Shown: one piece after another, positions 1 through 12,270 of the stretch
How positions within the stretch are numbered: the first letter of the stretch is position 1
Layout of the letters: each line of letters opens with the position of its first letter
Assembly: GCA_037892935.1 (NCBI GenBank)
Contig: JAYXKI010000004.1
Coordinates: forward strand, 2,108,001 to 2,172,000
Direction: 5' to 3'
Origin: Phlebopus portentosus
Taxonomy: Eukaryota; Basidiomycota; Agaricomycetes; Boletales; Boletinellaceae
Length of the DNA stretch: 64,000 nt
Position numbers and translations under genes: made by a program
Notes under the pieces: generated by a model
What the model was told of the DNA's origin: nothing
What the model saw: only the letters and a program-made list of their open reading frames with translations
Database searches by the model: none

Positions 1-477
1 CGGTACCTTCGCTAACCACGACACCGACTGCGTTTCTCCTGGCTTGTTGAAGGCCGTTGTACGCAGCAACAAGCTTTTTCAGCTATAGAATTGATCAGCA
101 CCGTCAGGCACTGGCTTTTACCCCTACTCACTCTATTTTCTGGAGCCATCGTACGCGGTGCAGGTCAAGTGAAAGTGCAATAAATTACAGGGAGACTTGA
201 ATCGGGGGCGGTGGTTTGATCTGAGAGCCAGCTCGAAATGATCAGGAAAGTTATCCTGGAGCAACTTGGGAGGGCGTCCGTCCGTCATAATGATTGCCTT
301 TATAACAAAAGGTACACTGTAGAAGTAACCAAGGCAGACGAAAAACAAAGACGGAACAACAGAGTTTGTGAAATTTCCCACGGTAGGCCAGGGACCCCGA
401 AAGCCTTGAGTCTTTGTTCTACTTCGCGTTTTTGTTTTCCTCCGTTCACACTACACTACACCCTCTACGTTGCCCCT

Positions 478-1835
478 ATGCGTACACCACGGTCTCGCGA
501 GAATGCAAGCCCTTTGCATAGTGGAGAAATTGTGTGGAGAGACAGATATTCCATGCTGGAATCGCACGGATATCGCCTGCGTCAGCGATACAAGCCCGGC
601 TGGAAGCGCTCCTGGCTTGGAACAAAAAAGCCACTGTTTCTACACGAAGATTTCCACTTCCGTACCGTAAGTAGATTGTTGTACAGCGAAGTTATGCGTC
701 ACCATTCAGCTCTACAGAACTGCTCCATAATGGACGCCGTGAGAATTTCAGATGGTCGAAGAGTCGTCCTGAAGCGCGTGCGGTCCAATAGCGGAGAGCT
801 CGATATCCATCGCTTCCTGTCGGAACCTCAAAGACTTGAAGATCCTAGAAACCACACGGCGGGTCTGCTTGATGAGTTTGCTGATGACGAGGATCCGAAC
901 TTCACTTATATCGTTCTGCCCTTGCTGCTGTACTACTATCGGCCCGATTTCTACTTTGTCGACGAGGTGGTAGACTTCTTCAGACAGCTATTGGAAGTAA
1001 GCTGTCGCATCTGATGTTTTACTTTAGTCTCTGACGGGTCTCAGGGAGTTCAATTTATGCATGAAGTTGGCGTAGCACACAGGTAAGTGCGCAGAATGAA
1101 GACGATTCACTGCAACTGACCGGACTTTTCACAGAGATTGTTCCATCCTAAATATCATGATGGATGCCGAGCCTTTGTATCCAAAGGGTTTTCATCCCGT
1201 GGCTTCAATACTGGATGCATCCGGTACCAAGCGCGCGCACCGGAAGCGCCGCCGGGACGTTGGAGGGGTGCGATATTATTTCATCGACTTCGGGATCTCG
1301 TCGAAATTCGAACTTGGAGAAGAGAGGAAGGTGATTGGTATACATGGACAAGATGATGAGGTTCCGGAACTATCAGGATTTGTGCCATACGATCCGTTCT
1401 TGACAGATGTCTTCATCATCGGAAACTTGATTGGAAAGGAATTTCTCAAGGTCGGTAATCCCTCTTTACACAGAACCGTCATTGAATGAGACCTAGAAAT
1501 ACATGAATCTAAGCTTCCTCTCGCCGTTAGTCGAGCAGATGACAAAATCTAACCCAACGGAGAGGTGCACTTCCGAACAGGCCATAGCGATTTTCGACCG
1601 CATCATATCCGAGCAGTCGTGGTTCACGCTTCGATGGAGACTGAAGGAGCAAGACTCCGGTCCGGTTACACACTTCCTGCAAGACGTCGGATCCATCTCC
1701 AGAGAAACCATCAGTCTCGCTAGAACCACACTGGGTATGATCTCTATGCTACACGTTAATCAGTACCTGCTTATTGTCCTGATTACAACAACTCATAGCA
1801 TCGAAATATCGCAACTCAGCACAATTCCTTCTTAA
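478..1835 (+). CDS. Fungal protein-kinase-like protein, spliced
   Basis: This is a eukaryotic protein-kinase-fold protein of about 386 aa. The coding sequence is interrupted by four short introns that I place at 667-717, 997-1044, 1083-1134 and 1451-1496 (46-52 bp, GT...AG). Splicing gives one open frame. Kinase signatures occur in order: the VLK lysine strand in exon 2, then HRDCSILNIM assembled across the intron 3 junction (catalytic loop), then YYFIDFGIS (DFG Mg-binding motif) in exon 4, then a C-lobe ending with a PTERCTSEQA-type helix. No glycine-rich loop is obvious. The layout (motif RRVVLKRV, DEVVDFFRQLLE, MMDAEPLYPKGFHP) is typical of kinase-like genes expanded in mushroom-forming fungi; that assignment is from memory of the family. 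The ATG at 478 is chosen because the frame then runs cleanly into exon 1. A fifth intron starting at 1735 is possible and would change the last 30 residues. The substrate is unknown. Confidence 0.8.
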
Positions 1836-2220
1836 TCACCGAAAGATAAAGAAGCAGAGCTAGGCAATTTTCATGCCAGAGTTCCTTGTCAATCGATGAT
1901 ATGCGCCCTTCATTCCGGGACTTGCTGTACAAGAAAGATCAGATCTTTTGTTTTGTACATTCCAAAAGTTGTTGTTAAAATATATATTGCGTTATCGAGT
2001 GGTGCGAAGAAGGAGGAGGGAGCCACTGTAAGCGGCTCCGCCTCTCATCGTCCCGCCCGGACCTACTGTACAAATGTGTACTCTCATTGATATCAATAAT
2101 ATTTCATCAGATTTATTTGGCGACGCAAAAACGTACACGTGCTGATGATTAATAAACTCACGATAAAGGAAGCAATCTGAAGCAATCTGGTCATTATTGT
2201 ACTTCCACCATCGCGTCCTT

Positions 2221-4047
2221 ATGGTGTCGCCTAGTGAGTTGCCCGCATTCATCGAGAGTCTCGTCAAGACATGGCGGGCGATCAAGGATTATAGCGAGCT
2301 CGATGAAACCCACAAGGCGCTTATGAAGCGATGCGTAGAGAATTCACAAAGATTCGAGCATCTCATGACTTTTGTTCACGATCGTGCCTATTACTCGAAA
2401 CCGACGTGGAAATATATACACGAGCTCATTGCTGACGCACAGGTTGCAATCCGTCGGACCTTGACCATCGCTCTAGATTGGAAAAGACGGCTTGGGATTA
2501 GCGAGAGAAGGATAGGCTCAAGAGCATGGAGGCTTATCCCATGGTTGCCAAAGCGCCTCGGAACGAAGATGCTACTTGAATGGAAGGAGATAGAGAAAGC
2601 AATAGCTCAAGTTGAGCACAAGAAAGACTCGGACGACGATGGCGACAACGATGAGGGAGAGGAGGAGTATACATCACCAGACGCAAAGAGATGCCCAGGG
2701 AAAAGGTTGGACGAGAAGCGTACGAAGCGGCCTTCGTATCTCAAGGAACGGTTCTCGGAGGCAGTATACTTGATCGTTGGTAGGAAAGAACTTACCTCAG
2801 CCTTGATCGAGTTGGAACGACTGGTCGAATGTCTGAATTTCGCCATCCTTACTTCCGCTTCCATCCCCATCAGTCCGCGTGATACTAGAGACGCCCCGGA
2901 TATACTCAGATTCGTTGCTCGTGCCAAACGCAGACGCGACAGAGCCGTACCTGTGACCTTTATCGAGGAGAACGACATAGATGCTTGGGATTTATTTGAC
3001 ATTGACCCCAGTGCCAAGACGGGGATCTATCGTCTCTCATCTGGTCCATATACAGGATGCATAGTCGATCCCCGAGACATTTTTCAGTATGCTAAACTAC
3101 AGCAAGAGGAGGCCGCCCTCAAAGAAACACAAGATATTGTGAGGCTATTCGCTGAAGATACAGGAGCACCGGAGTCACAGCTGTCTTCCACTGCAGGCAT
3201 TCTGCCATCCTGCGCATACACGAACCTCGAGAACTGTCTCCATGCGATTATATTTCGCTTTCCTTCAGGTTGCGCCCCCCCACGTACTTTGCGCAGCTTG
3301 CTCATGGAGGGGACAGTTGAGCATTCCTTAAACGATCGCGTCGAGTTCGCAATCAAACTAGCGACCTCCGTGCTTGTTGTACACTCGTTGGGACTTGTGC
3401 ATAAGAACATCAAACCGGATGCGATACTCGTTACGGAGAGCATAGTTGGCGAGGAAAAGAAGCTTTACCCATATAAGCTTGGGAAGCCATACCTTCTTTC
3501 TTTCGACTCTTCGAGATCCAGCCGTGGACCGACTATGAAAAGGCTCTATCAATACCCTTCAGGGGCGAACTGGGAAACGCTATACACCCACCCGCGGCAT
3601 TTTGGTTCGCGACAGCACAAGTACGAGATGCGCGACGACGTCTTTAGTCTTGGAGTCTGTCTCCTCGAACTCGCACTATGGAAATCGTTTTTCCGGTGGA
3701 ATGCGACGAAGGGAAAGTATGAGGACAATACCGAAGTCATCGACCTGACTCCGGCCAGATTGCGACAGGAGGCAATCGCGCAAGGAAAGCCGATTAGCGC
3801 CGATACAACGTGGCTGCGACAGCATATCATGATTGAGACCGCGGAAGTGCGTGTTCCTGCGACTATGGGCGATCTGTTCAGGGATGTCGTTGTGGCATGT
3901 CTGATATTTGGTGATCCACACAAGCTGGCAAAAAGCGAAGTGTTCGAGTCGAGGTTCAGAGATTATTCACACCTTCCTCCAGATGAGCAGAGTGTACAAT
4001 TTGTTCAGGACGTACTGACGAAATTGAAGAGTATAATTTTGTCGTAG
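2221..4047 (+). CDS. HeLo-like N-terminus plus C-terminal pseudokinase
   Basis: This is a single-exon frame of 608 aa from the first ATG at 2221; the open frame starts slightly upstream, but only at a TTG. The N-terminal third is helical, with an acidic run (DSDDDGDNDEGEEE) near residue 140. The C-terminal part is kinase-like but degenerate. VHKNIKPD near residue 393 replaces HRDxKxxN, SFD near 427-429 replaces DFG, and RDDVFSLGVCLLELALW near 471 matches the alpha-F helix of kinases. This combination resembles the fungal HeLo/prion-inhibition proteins that end in a kinase-like domain and work beside NLR-type incompatibility receptors. The C-terminal resemblance is clear by eye, while the HeLo call for the N-terminus is inference. 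It follows the kinase gene on the same strand, 385 bp downstream. It is predicted to be catalytically dead. Confidence 0.7.
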   Translation: MVSPSELPAFIESLVKTWRAIKDYSELDETHKALMKRCVENSQRFEHLMTFVHDRAYYSKPTWKYIHELIADAQVAIRRTLTIALDWKRRLGISERRIGSRAWRLIPWLPKRLGTKMLLEWKEIEKAIAQVEHKKDSDDDGDNDEGEEEYTSPDAKRCPGKRLDEKRTKRPSYLKERFSEAVYLIVGRKELTSALIELERLVECLNFAILTSASIPISPRDTRDAPDILRFVARAKRRRDRAVPVTFIEENDIDAWDLFDIDPSAKTGIYRLSSGPYTGCIVDPRDIFQYAKLQQEEAALKETQDIVRLFAEDTGAPESQLSSTAGILPSCAYTNLENCLHAIIFRFPSGCAPPRTLRSLLMEGTVEHSLNDRVEFAIKLATSVLVVHSLGLVHKNIKPDAILVTESIVGEEKKLYPYKLGKPYLLSFDSSRSSRGPTMKRLYQYPSGANWETLYTHPRHFGSRQHKYEMRDDVFSLGVCLLELALWKSFFRWNATKGKYEDNTEVIDLTPARLRQEAIAQGKPISADTTWLRQHIMIETAEVRVPATMGDLFRDVVVACLIFGDPHKLAKSEVFESRFRDYSHLPPDEQSVQFVQDVLTKLKSIILS

Positions 4048-4899
4048 GATCCAGGTTTTATCATGTAGCTCTCAAAGACTTCCTGTCACTCTCAGAAAAA
4101 TCAACAGGCAGTCGTCGGTTCTCGCCTTCAGACTAGAGTATTTCTTCCAAATTTCGACTTGATCGATCAGTTAATGAGTCTGTTACTTGCTGAGCAGTCA
4201 CAAGCTGAAGACTGTCGTAGCAAATACATCGTATCCTGTGATTTTGTTGTGTCACCTTTTTCACGAATCATGAATCACTGGGTCTGTCAAGCACATACAG
4301 CCAGTACCCTGTTACCAAGCGAACGCGTATACAAGACAATGCGTTGCTTTACTATTGTTCCAAATGTCACATTTGCGCACACTTTATCAGACGTGTTTTA
4401 TCATTGACGATTGAACAACAATAGCGATACGCCTTGTATCATCCGTCTCCCAATCTAGAAGAACACCTCGTGTAGGATCGTTCCGAGCAGGCGGCTAACA
4501 CGAATTTCAAGAAAGTCCAGATTAGCCACGATCCTCGCAACCGAGAAGGCCAGGTCGCCGCGCTCTTGTTCGAGACAAAGGGAAATGGCTCCGCTATGGG
4601 AGACCCTATGATGACACGCTTCTTTGGGACGAAGGGAAGGATAAGTGTATCAGAACTTCTGATTCGAGACAAGGGGAAAGCGAAGATAAATTATCGTGAT
4701 AATCTCACACGAGGAGACGGTCGGCCATTTGTTACATGGCATCTGATTATTTCAATTGCCTCGACGGAAGCAGATCATGCTTGGACCCCAGACAGTGCAT
4801 GGATCTCAAGATGAGTCCATGGCGCATCGCAAAATTATGCACGGGTTTATAACCACTTATGAGGGACACAGCGGGCAATGATGCATCTCGAAGGCACTA
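4048..4899. other. Intergenic, no gene seen
   Basis: There are only short unrelated frames in both strands, with no domain, no intron-joined frame and no repeat recognised elsewhere in the window. It may contain the 3' region of the pseudokinase gene. Confidence 0.5.
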
Positions 4900-5300
4900 A
4901 GATAACTCCCGAGATGTATGTAAAAATTTAAAATCTTGTGATGTGTCTCGCCGCATGAGAGATTTTAAATTTCTATGCTGGAGAGATTCTGAAATCTTCC
5001 TGGCATCAAGATCCTTTCTAAGATATTAAATCTTGGCCTTATGGAGACTTAAAATTTAGCTAAGCATTTCATCAGGGATAAGATTTAAAATCTCTTTGTT
5101 AGGATCTTGATATGTCCAAAATCCTCTGCAAGATGCTAAATCTCATTGGATCCAAGATGTAAAATTTAATTGACAGATCTCATAAACACCGAGATTTTGA
5201 CACACTCATTGCACAATCAATGTGTAATTGGTGCATGATCAGAGTGCAATTGATGCACTATCAGAGTACGACCATTGCATGCTGGTTGCACAATGAGTGA
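4900..5300. repeat. Degenerate AT-rich short-motif repeats
   Basis: Many variants of AGATTTTAAAT/ATTTAAAATCT occur in both orientations between 4920 and 5200. They are followed by repeated TGCACAAT, TGCAATTGATGCA and TGCACTATCAGAG words up to 5300. No coding potential is seen. It is probably an old, decayed short repeat or MITE-like region. Confidence 0.5.
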
Positions 5301-5422
5301 TTTTCTTTATTGCTTCTCTCATCCTCAGTTTTCTACTTTTAACATTGACCTCCTTACTTGTATGTAATTTACAGTCTGTGATTGACTTACTCTCCATTCT
5401 TTATGTGCCTTTCAATGATCCA

Positions 5423-5857
5423 TTGAAAGGATCCGCTCAAAAACTCACATCAACACAATCAGCAGATCAACAGAATCAGCATTTCTAATATAACTAGTAA
5501 CAGGACCAGCAATCACTGGAACCAAACTACTGTTCACACGACTAAGGCAATAGTTATCAGCATCAATGGTAATACATGAGCACCTGAGAAGCACACTACA
5601 AGTATGTAACCCTGTGGGCTACTTAACACTGCTGACTTATTACTGCTGACCGTCACCTTAATACTGCCAACCAAACTCCTAATCTGACCTGATCAAAAGA
5701 AGTCAAGAAGCAATCAAACTACCAGAAGCCTAAGAAGCCTAGAATATGACTACCAAAGCCTAAGGCCTAACAACTAAAGTCTAAAGGCTAATCTGAGCCC
5801 AATAGAGATATCACTGACATTCTAGCACTGTCAGACTTGTGCCCAAACATACATGGT
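5423..5857 (-). repeat. Repeat F, copy 3 (inverted)
   Basis: This is the reverse complement of the approximately 450-bp repeat seen as F1 and F2 near 50.2-51.1 kb. Shared landmarks are GAGCGGATCCTTTCA at one end, and the words CAAGTCTGGCAGTGCTGGAA and ATGTCTCCATTGGG near the other. No ORF is present. The class is unknown; it could be a solo LTR with eroded ends. Confidence 0.65.
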
Positions 5858-5900
5858 CCTTTTTAAGATATACTTTGCAGTATGCCACACTGTAAGTGAG

Positions 5901-6842
5901 TGTTAGAGGTTTAGGTCTGAGGTTATACCAGTTTCGATTCTTTTGTCTAAGCAGCAGTATGTTGTGCAGAGGTGATCTATCTACTCATGTTTAGCTGTAC
6001 CACACAGTCCCCTTACTATCCTTCCTAGTTGCAGTCCTGGTTAGGGATGCTTTCAAAGACAAGGTAAAGTAAGAGCAGATTGGGATTTCCAAGAGGCATA
6101 GTAGTACAAAGCACACAATGGATAATGTTTAAGACACTATCGCTGTATGTTAAGAGGATCAAAAGATGGAGGAAAGAGGGCCTACTTCTAACACTATTTA
6201 TGCTTTCTAGATAATTCATTTTTCACCCTATTTCTTACTCATCTTCTCTCCACTTTACTCTACTTTGCTCCATCTTTCTCCACTTCTCTCCACTATTACA
6301 TCACTTTTTTCATCATTCTGCTCCACTGAGTGCCACTTTGCTCTAATGTATCTCCACCATAACAGAATTCTGTGGGGTTACTGACTGAGACAATAGAGGT
6401 GTTGTTCCAGTATGGAAGGCTCTACTGTCAGTGCTCCATTATGATGTCAATTCCATCACCAGATAGGATTGTAGCTCTTGGTGTAATGTAGGCAGCTCAA
6501 TATATAACTCTTTACTATTCATCTTATGGTCTGAAGGGTGTAAGCACAACTTGTACATTGGTATTGAGATGTCAAGTTGGTGTCGAGTATGGTCTAATGC
6601 ATACCATGAACTATATGAGTTCAGCTGGGGGATGCAGTTGTGTTTGAGTGACTAGCTATGCTTTGCCTGAGAGTCGGATATCACAAATGTACTGCCATAT
6701 CCTTCATTGGAGTACCAGTTGTAGTTGCTTGGTGCCCTAGTTTACATTCCTTGGTAAATAAAGGTTTGCTTACACTATAGAGGCTGAACATAGATTATGC
6801 AGCTCTGGCTTGTACCATCCTAGTATCTTCTAAGTTATCGGG
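5901..6842 (+). repeat. Repeat X, copy 1 (truncated)
   Basis: It begins TGTTAGAGGTTTAGG and runs 942 bp directly into a second copy. The two copies are about 90% alike by eye, with many C/T and G/A differences. It lacks the last roughly 125 bp present in copies 2 and 3. It carries a pyrimidine-rich stretch of CTCCACTT-type words (about 6240-6360). No ORF is convincing. Confidence 0.65.
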
Positions 6843-7907
6843 TGTTAGAGGTGTAGGTCCAGAGTTACACTAGTTTTGATCCTTTTGCCTAAGCAGTGGT
6901 ATATTGTGCAGAGGTGATCTATCTACCTACATTTAGCTGTACCATGCAGTCCCCTTACTATCCTTCCTAGTTGCAGTCCTGGTAAGGGATGCTTTCAGAG
7001 ACAAGGTAGAGTAAGAGCAGATTGGGATTTTCAAGAGGCATAGTAGTACAAAGCACACAGTAGATCATGTGTTAAGACGATATCACCAGTGTTAAGAGGA
7101 TCGAAAGATGGGGGAAAGAGGGCCTACTTCTAACGCTATTTATGCTTTCTAGATAATCCATTTTCTGTCCTATTTCTTACTCATCTCCTCCCCACTTTAC
7201 TCCACTTTGCTCCACCTTGCTCCACTTCTCTCCACCATTACTTCACTTCCTTTGTCATTCTGCTCTACTGAGCGCCACTTTGCTCCAACATATCTTCAGT
7301 ATGACAGAATTCTGTGGGGTTGCTGACTGAGACAATAGAGGTGCTGTTCCAGTATGGAAGGCTCCACTATCAGTGCTCCACTATGACGTCGATTCCATCA
7401 CCAGGTGGAATTGTAGCTCTTGGTGCAATGTAAGCAGCTTGATATGTGACTCTTCACTATTCATCTTATGGTCCAAAGGGTGTAAGCACAACTCGTACAT
7501 CGGTATTGAGATGTCGGGTTGGTGTAGAGTATGGTCCAATGTATACCATGAACTGTATGAGTTCAGCTGGAGGATGCAGTTGTGTTTGAGTTACTAGCCA
7601 TGCTTTGCCTAGAAGTCTAATGTCGTGAATGTATTGCCATATCCTTCATTAGAGTACCAGTTGTAATTGCTTGGTGTCTAGGTTCGCATTCCTTGGTAAA
7701 TAAAGGTTTGCTTGTACTGTAGAAGCTGGACATGAGTTGTGTAGCTCTGGCTTGTACCATCCTAGTATCCTCCAAGTTATTAGGTCTGCAGCTCGAGGGG
7801 TTTGAGTTGTAACAATGAGTTCCTCATATTGCTTGGGTATTATAGGATTTGGTGGATTGGTATGTAATGCTTCTTATGTGTGACATTGAACTTCGATCTG
7901 GCAGTCA
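6843..7907 (+). repeat. Repeat X, copy 2
   Basis: It begins TGTTAGAGGTGTAGG and ends near GGCAGTCA, about 1065 bp. It is tandem with copy 1 and is repeated a third time, inverted, as X3 (51065-61200). TG...CA ends and this length suggest an old LTR, but I found no target duplication and no coding part. Confidence 0.6.
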
Positions 7908-7954
7908 TGCGTTTTGCTTGTAGCATGATATACTGTAAAGTATATCTCATAAAG

Positions 7955-8026
7955 GACCATGTATACTCGGACACAAGTCTGACAGTGCTGGAATGCCAGT
8001 GATGTCTCCATTGGGATCAGATTAGC
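7955..8026 (+). repeat. Repeat F, copy 1, left piece
   Basis: This is the left end of the F1 copy, broken by insertion of Gypsy element D. It continues at 50212 after the TTAGC target duplication. The junction sequence matches the uninterrupted copy F2, where the same TTAGC occurs once. Confidence 0.75.
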
Positions 8027-8491
8027 TGTTAGGCAGACGGCTCAAGGACTGAGTCGAGGCAGGCCAACACAACAACAAACAAGCGTGGATGAGATAATCC
8101 CAAACACATCGCTCAGGTCAAGACAGCTAAGATGAGGCTTAAGTCCAGACCGTCGAACGCTAAGTCGTCGTGAAGGTAAGTAGATTATTCACAACTAAAT
8201 AGTACAAGGGGAGTAGATACCTAAGTCGTCGTGAAGGTAAGTAGAATAGTAAGACGGGGAAACAAGAAGGTCAGACTAACTACTTATATAGACGTCGACT
8301 GTGGGAAAGGTCTACTCTATTAAGGGATCACATGATAAAGGAGAGGGATGCTTAGTGAGCGTGATAGAACCTCGTGGAATGTTCTAGCGAGAGGATGCAT
8401 AAGCGCATAAGGAAAATAAAAGAAAAGGAAAAGAATATTAAAAATGAATGATGATATAAGAAAAGAAAAGGAAAATGTTCGAGTCCTTACA
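8027..8491 (-). repeat. Element D 3' LTR
   Basis: This 465-bp terminal repeat pairs with 49746-50211. Read on the element's strand it starts TGTAAGGACTC and ends GCCTAACA. It contains two copies of CTAAGTCGTCGTGAAGGTAAG about 70 bp apart. TTAGC lies immediately outside. Confidence 0.9.
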
Positions 8492-8507
8492 TCACCCCCC
8501 TCTCAAG
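8492..8507 (-). other. Element D polypurine tract
   Basis: On the minus strand, GAGAGGGGGGGTGA sits directly before the 3' LTR. This is the expected place and composition for the plus-strand primer. Confidence 0.75.
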
Positions 8508-11500
8508 GTTGGGCGTCCCGACCAACCACATAAGCCTTCCGAGGACGTGAACTTGTACAGCGCTCGCAGGCTTTGTCGAGGTATTGTTAACTTCCTTGGA
8601 GCTCCAGGGTGTTTGCGATAGAAGTCTTGGATTGATTCCTGCACATTATCCTTGACGTTGGAATCTGGCTGCCAAGTCGCTTCCTCATATCCAACCCACT
8701 TGACCAAGAATTGGAGCTTGCCTCGATGCAGATGCGAGTCAAGTATTTCTTCAACCTCGTACTCTTCCTGCTCATCAATGATCACTGGCGGTGGTGGAGG
8801 TGACTTCTTCTGAGATTCGAAGGATGGTTGGACGGCTGGTTTGAGCAAGATCTCATTGAAAACTGGATAGACCTTCTTCCAAGTCTTCAGTAGTTTGAGT
8901 CTGTATGCGCTGGCATCAACCTTTTCCACTACCTCGAAGGGACCAAACCATTTATCATCCATCTTCTTTGTCGGTCGGATCATCTTGATATTTCGTCCAT
9001 CTAAGAAGACTTTCCACCCTGCCTCATAGGAAAAGGACTTCCCAGCATGACGGTCGTAGAAATGCTTCATGTCTTCGTTCGCTTGGGTTAGGTTTCCTTG
9101 GGCGAGTTCATGCACTTCCTTGACATGCTTGGCAAATTCTTCTGCTGACAGGTTTGATGATGCTGTTCCAACCCCTGTGAAGTCTAAGGGGTGCATTCCC
9201 GTGTTAATGAAGAAGGGAGATAGCTTCGTTGCTGAATGTTCACGGTTGTTGTATGTGAATTCTGCGAGAGCCAGCCAGTCTGCCCAGTCCGACTGCCGAT
9301 GGTTGACGTATAGTCGAAGGTACTGTTCAAGTTCTTGATTAACTCGTTCCGTCTGCCCATCCGTTTGAGGGTGGTATGCCATTGACAGATTGCCTTCAAT
9401 GTGAAGGAGTTTGTATAACTCCTCATCATCTTCGCATTGAACTGTACTCCTCGGTTGTGGATGATCTTTCGAGGTAAACCGTACAACCGGAAGACATGGT
9501 CCCTGTAAATCCTGGCCATTCCTTCTGCCATCAATTTTATCATCATTGGTATCGCATGGATTTGTTTGCTGAAGCGATCAACTACCACACAAATTGCGTT
9601 AAATCCATTTGACTCCGGCAACTCTCCGATCAGGTCGACCGTGACAATCTGCTATGGCGCCTCCGGCACCTCGTTAGGGTGCCAAACCTTTGCTCTCGTT
9701 GTCCTTAGAGCCTTCGTCCGCTGACAATGATCACACCTCCGCACATACACCCACACGTCTGCACTCATCCTTGGCCACCAGTACCTGCGTGCTATCAGCT
9801 GGATCGTCTTCGTCGCTCCTAGATGTCCTGCCAGGGTCGAGTCATGGTGTTCTTTCATGATGTTCTCTCTGATGCTCACTGGTATGTATAGCCGATGGCC
9901 CTTTCTCCATATGTCCCCTCTCTTCTCGACGTCCTTTGGCCTCACTCCCTCATCCTCTTGTCTCTGTACTTCTACGACCTTTTCGACGAGTACCTCTCTT
10001 GACGTCTGAACTGTTCCTCTAACCAGCCATTTCTTCTTGACAAAAGTCACGTTCTCGTTATCGCACTCGCCCTTGTCATAATCAGCCCGGTGTGATAACA
10101 GATTGGCTTTTCCCAATGTCTTTCCAGGTTTATGGACTAGCGTGAAATCAAACTCAGCTAAATCGAGTTGCCAACGAGCTTGTTGACGATTTAGCTTCTG
10201 CGGCAATCAGAAGTACGTTAGATTTGCATGGTCTGTCCATACCTCAAAAGGTTGGTCAGCTCCCTGGAGATATTGTCGCCATTCCTTTAGGGCTTGAACA
10301 ATGGCGAGCATTTCCTTGTCGTAGATCTCATAATTTTGCTCTGCCTCTAGGAATGTTGACGACCGATAAGTGATCACCTTCCATTTGCCATCTTGTTTCT
10401 GGAGAAGGACTCCACCAGTTGCAAAGTCCAATGCATCTGCTTCTACATGGAAAGGGTCCTCGTTGTTGGGTATCGCTAACACAGGAGGACTACTCAAATG
10501 ACGCTTCAATTCCTCGAACACTGCCTTCTTGTCTTCGCCCCACTTCCATTCCACCTTACCCGTCAGTGTAGTCAAGGGTTTGACGACCGAACTGTAATCC
10601 TTAACAAAATGTCGCAACCAATTTCCTAATCCCAGGAATTGTTGCAGTTCGTGGACGTTCTTTGAAATTGGCCAGTCCTGTACCACTGCCGTCTTCTTGG
10701 GATCCATTTGAACTTCACTATTGCCAATGATGTGCCCGAGGTACTTGACTGTGTCGACTTCGAACTCGCACTTCTGTGGCTTTAGGAAAAGTCTATTTTG
10801 GCGAAGAATTTCAAAGACTCGTTTGGTGCGCCTGCGGTGTTCCTCTAGATCATTCGAGAAAATGAGAATGTCATCGAGGTAAATGATGACAATACCCTCA
10901 TGAATTAACTCCTGAAAGATGTCATTCATGAAGCCTTGGAACATCGCTGGCGCATTACACAAGCTGAAGAACATGACCGTGGGTTCGAATAATCCCAAAT
11001 TCATCCAAAACACTGCCTTCCACTCGTCTCCCTCACGAATCTGGATGTTGTAGTATCCCCAACGAATGTCAAGCTTCATGATGTACCTTGCATCCTTGAC
11101 CTTGTCGATGAGCTCATTTATTAGTGGCAATGGGTATTTGTTCTTGACCGTCCCTTCGTTGAGCTTTCAATAGTCTTGGATTACTCATAAGCTCCCATCC
11201 TCTTTCTTGATAAAGAAGAATGGTGACGCCATTGGAGACTTCGACTGTCGGATATGTCCTGACGCTAGGTTTTCCTCAATGAATTCCCTCATTGCTTCTT
11301 GTTCTTTTGGCGATAGCGGGTAAACCTTGCAGTCGCTAGGTTTGAAATCCAGTTTCAGGTCAATAGCGTGGTCCCACGTTCGGTGGTTTGGTAAGCATTC
11401 AAACGATTCCTCACTAAAGACGTCGGCGTATTCCTCCAGGTAAGGTGGCCATCTTGCCGCTTCCTTCATCCGCACATTCCTCACAAACTCTTCATCTATC

Positions 11501-11630
11501 TCCTTGCTCGATAGTGACGTCTCACAATCATCCAGGCAACGGGTGAACTTAACTGTTCCTAACCTCCAATCAATCTCAGGATTATGCTTCGTCAACCAGT
11601 CATGTCCGAGGAAGATGTTGCTTGACGCTA
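8508..11630 (-). pseudogene. Element D pol: RT, RNase H, integrase, chromodomain
   Basis: These are broken frames of a Ty3/Gypsy polyprotein on the minus strand. From upstream to downstream they are: the protease tail [16 protein letters not shown] near 11.6 kb; RT, with LDIRWGYYNIQIREGDEWKA and the YLDD catalytic motif near 10.88 kb; RNase H (the VEADALDFATGGVLLQ strand); the integrase zinc finger ending CDHCQRTKA; the integrase core with VVVDRFSKQ and the YHPQTDGQTERVNQELEQ helix; and a chromodomain (EYEVEEILDSHLHRGKLQ, FLVKWVGYEEATWQPDSN) ending near 8.6 kb. In-frame stops occur between RT and RNase H (TYF-stop-LPQ), before integrase, and twice near the RT start where arginine codons are expected. 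A frameshift lies near 9.38 kb. It is inactive. Confidence 0.9.
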
Positions 11631-11648
11631 CATCAGGAAATCAGTCCA
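11631..11648 (+). repeat. Element E left TIR
   Basis: CATCAGGAAATCAGTCCA, preceded by CTA. It matches the inverted right end with two mismatches. Confidence 0.8.
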
Positions 11649-11689
11649 TTTGAGTTATTAATGGATAGTGAGTTATAACACCATAGTAG

Positions 11690-12270
11690 TTCATAGTAGT
11701 GCATAGTATACTATAGTAATATATAGTAATATATAGATACATATAGATAGTATTCTATAGCAATACATAGTATATAGATATGAATAGCAATTAATAGTAT
11801 CACATAGTTTGATACCTCTGTATAGGGCCTGGTAGACAGTTATAGGTAATAGTTCAAAGAAGTATATAGCTGTTTATAGTGGTGAGCAATTCATAACAGT
11901 ATTTAGATAGCAATAGAGGTTAGTAATATATAGTCAATGTATGATTAGTTATATATAGTAATATATAGTAATATATAGATGCATATAGATGATATCCTAT
12001 AGTAACATATACTACATAGATATAAATAGTAATCAATAATAGTATATTGTCTGATATCTCTGTATAGATCCTAATAAATAGTTATAGTCCATAGTTTAAA
12101 GAAGTATATAGTTGTTTATAGTGGTAAACTGTCTATATTACTGGATAGAGATTAGTAATACATAGTCAATATATGACTAGTAATATATAGTAATATATAA
12201 ATGCATATAGATGATATTCTATATCAATATTAGTACATAGTTATGAATAGCAATCAATCACTGCATATTG
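11690..12270 (+). repeat. AT-rich subterminal tandem repeat of E
   Basis: About 2.4 copies of a 220-245 bp unit, each starting with ATATATAGTAATATATAGAT and containing GAAGTATATAG plus GTTTATAGTGGT. A related TATAG-rich stretch borders the other end of E (about 45585-46138). Subterminal repeats of this type are usually transposase-binding regions. Confidence 0.65.
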
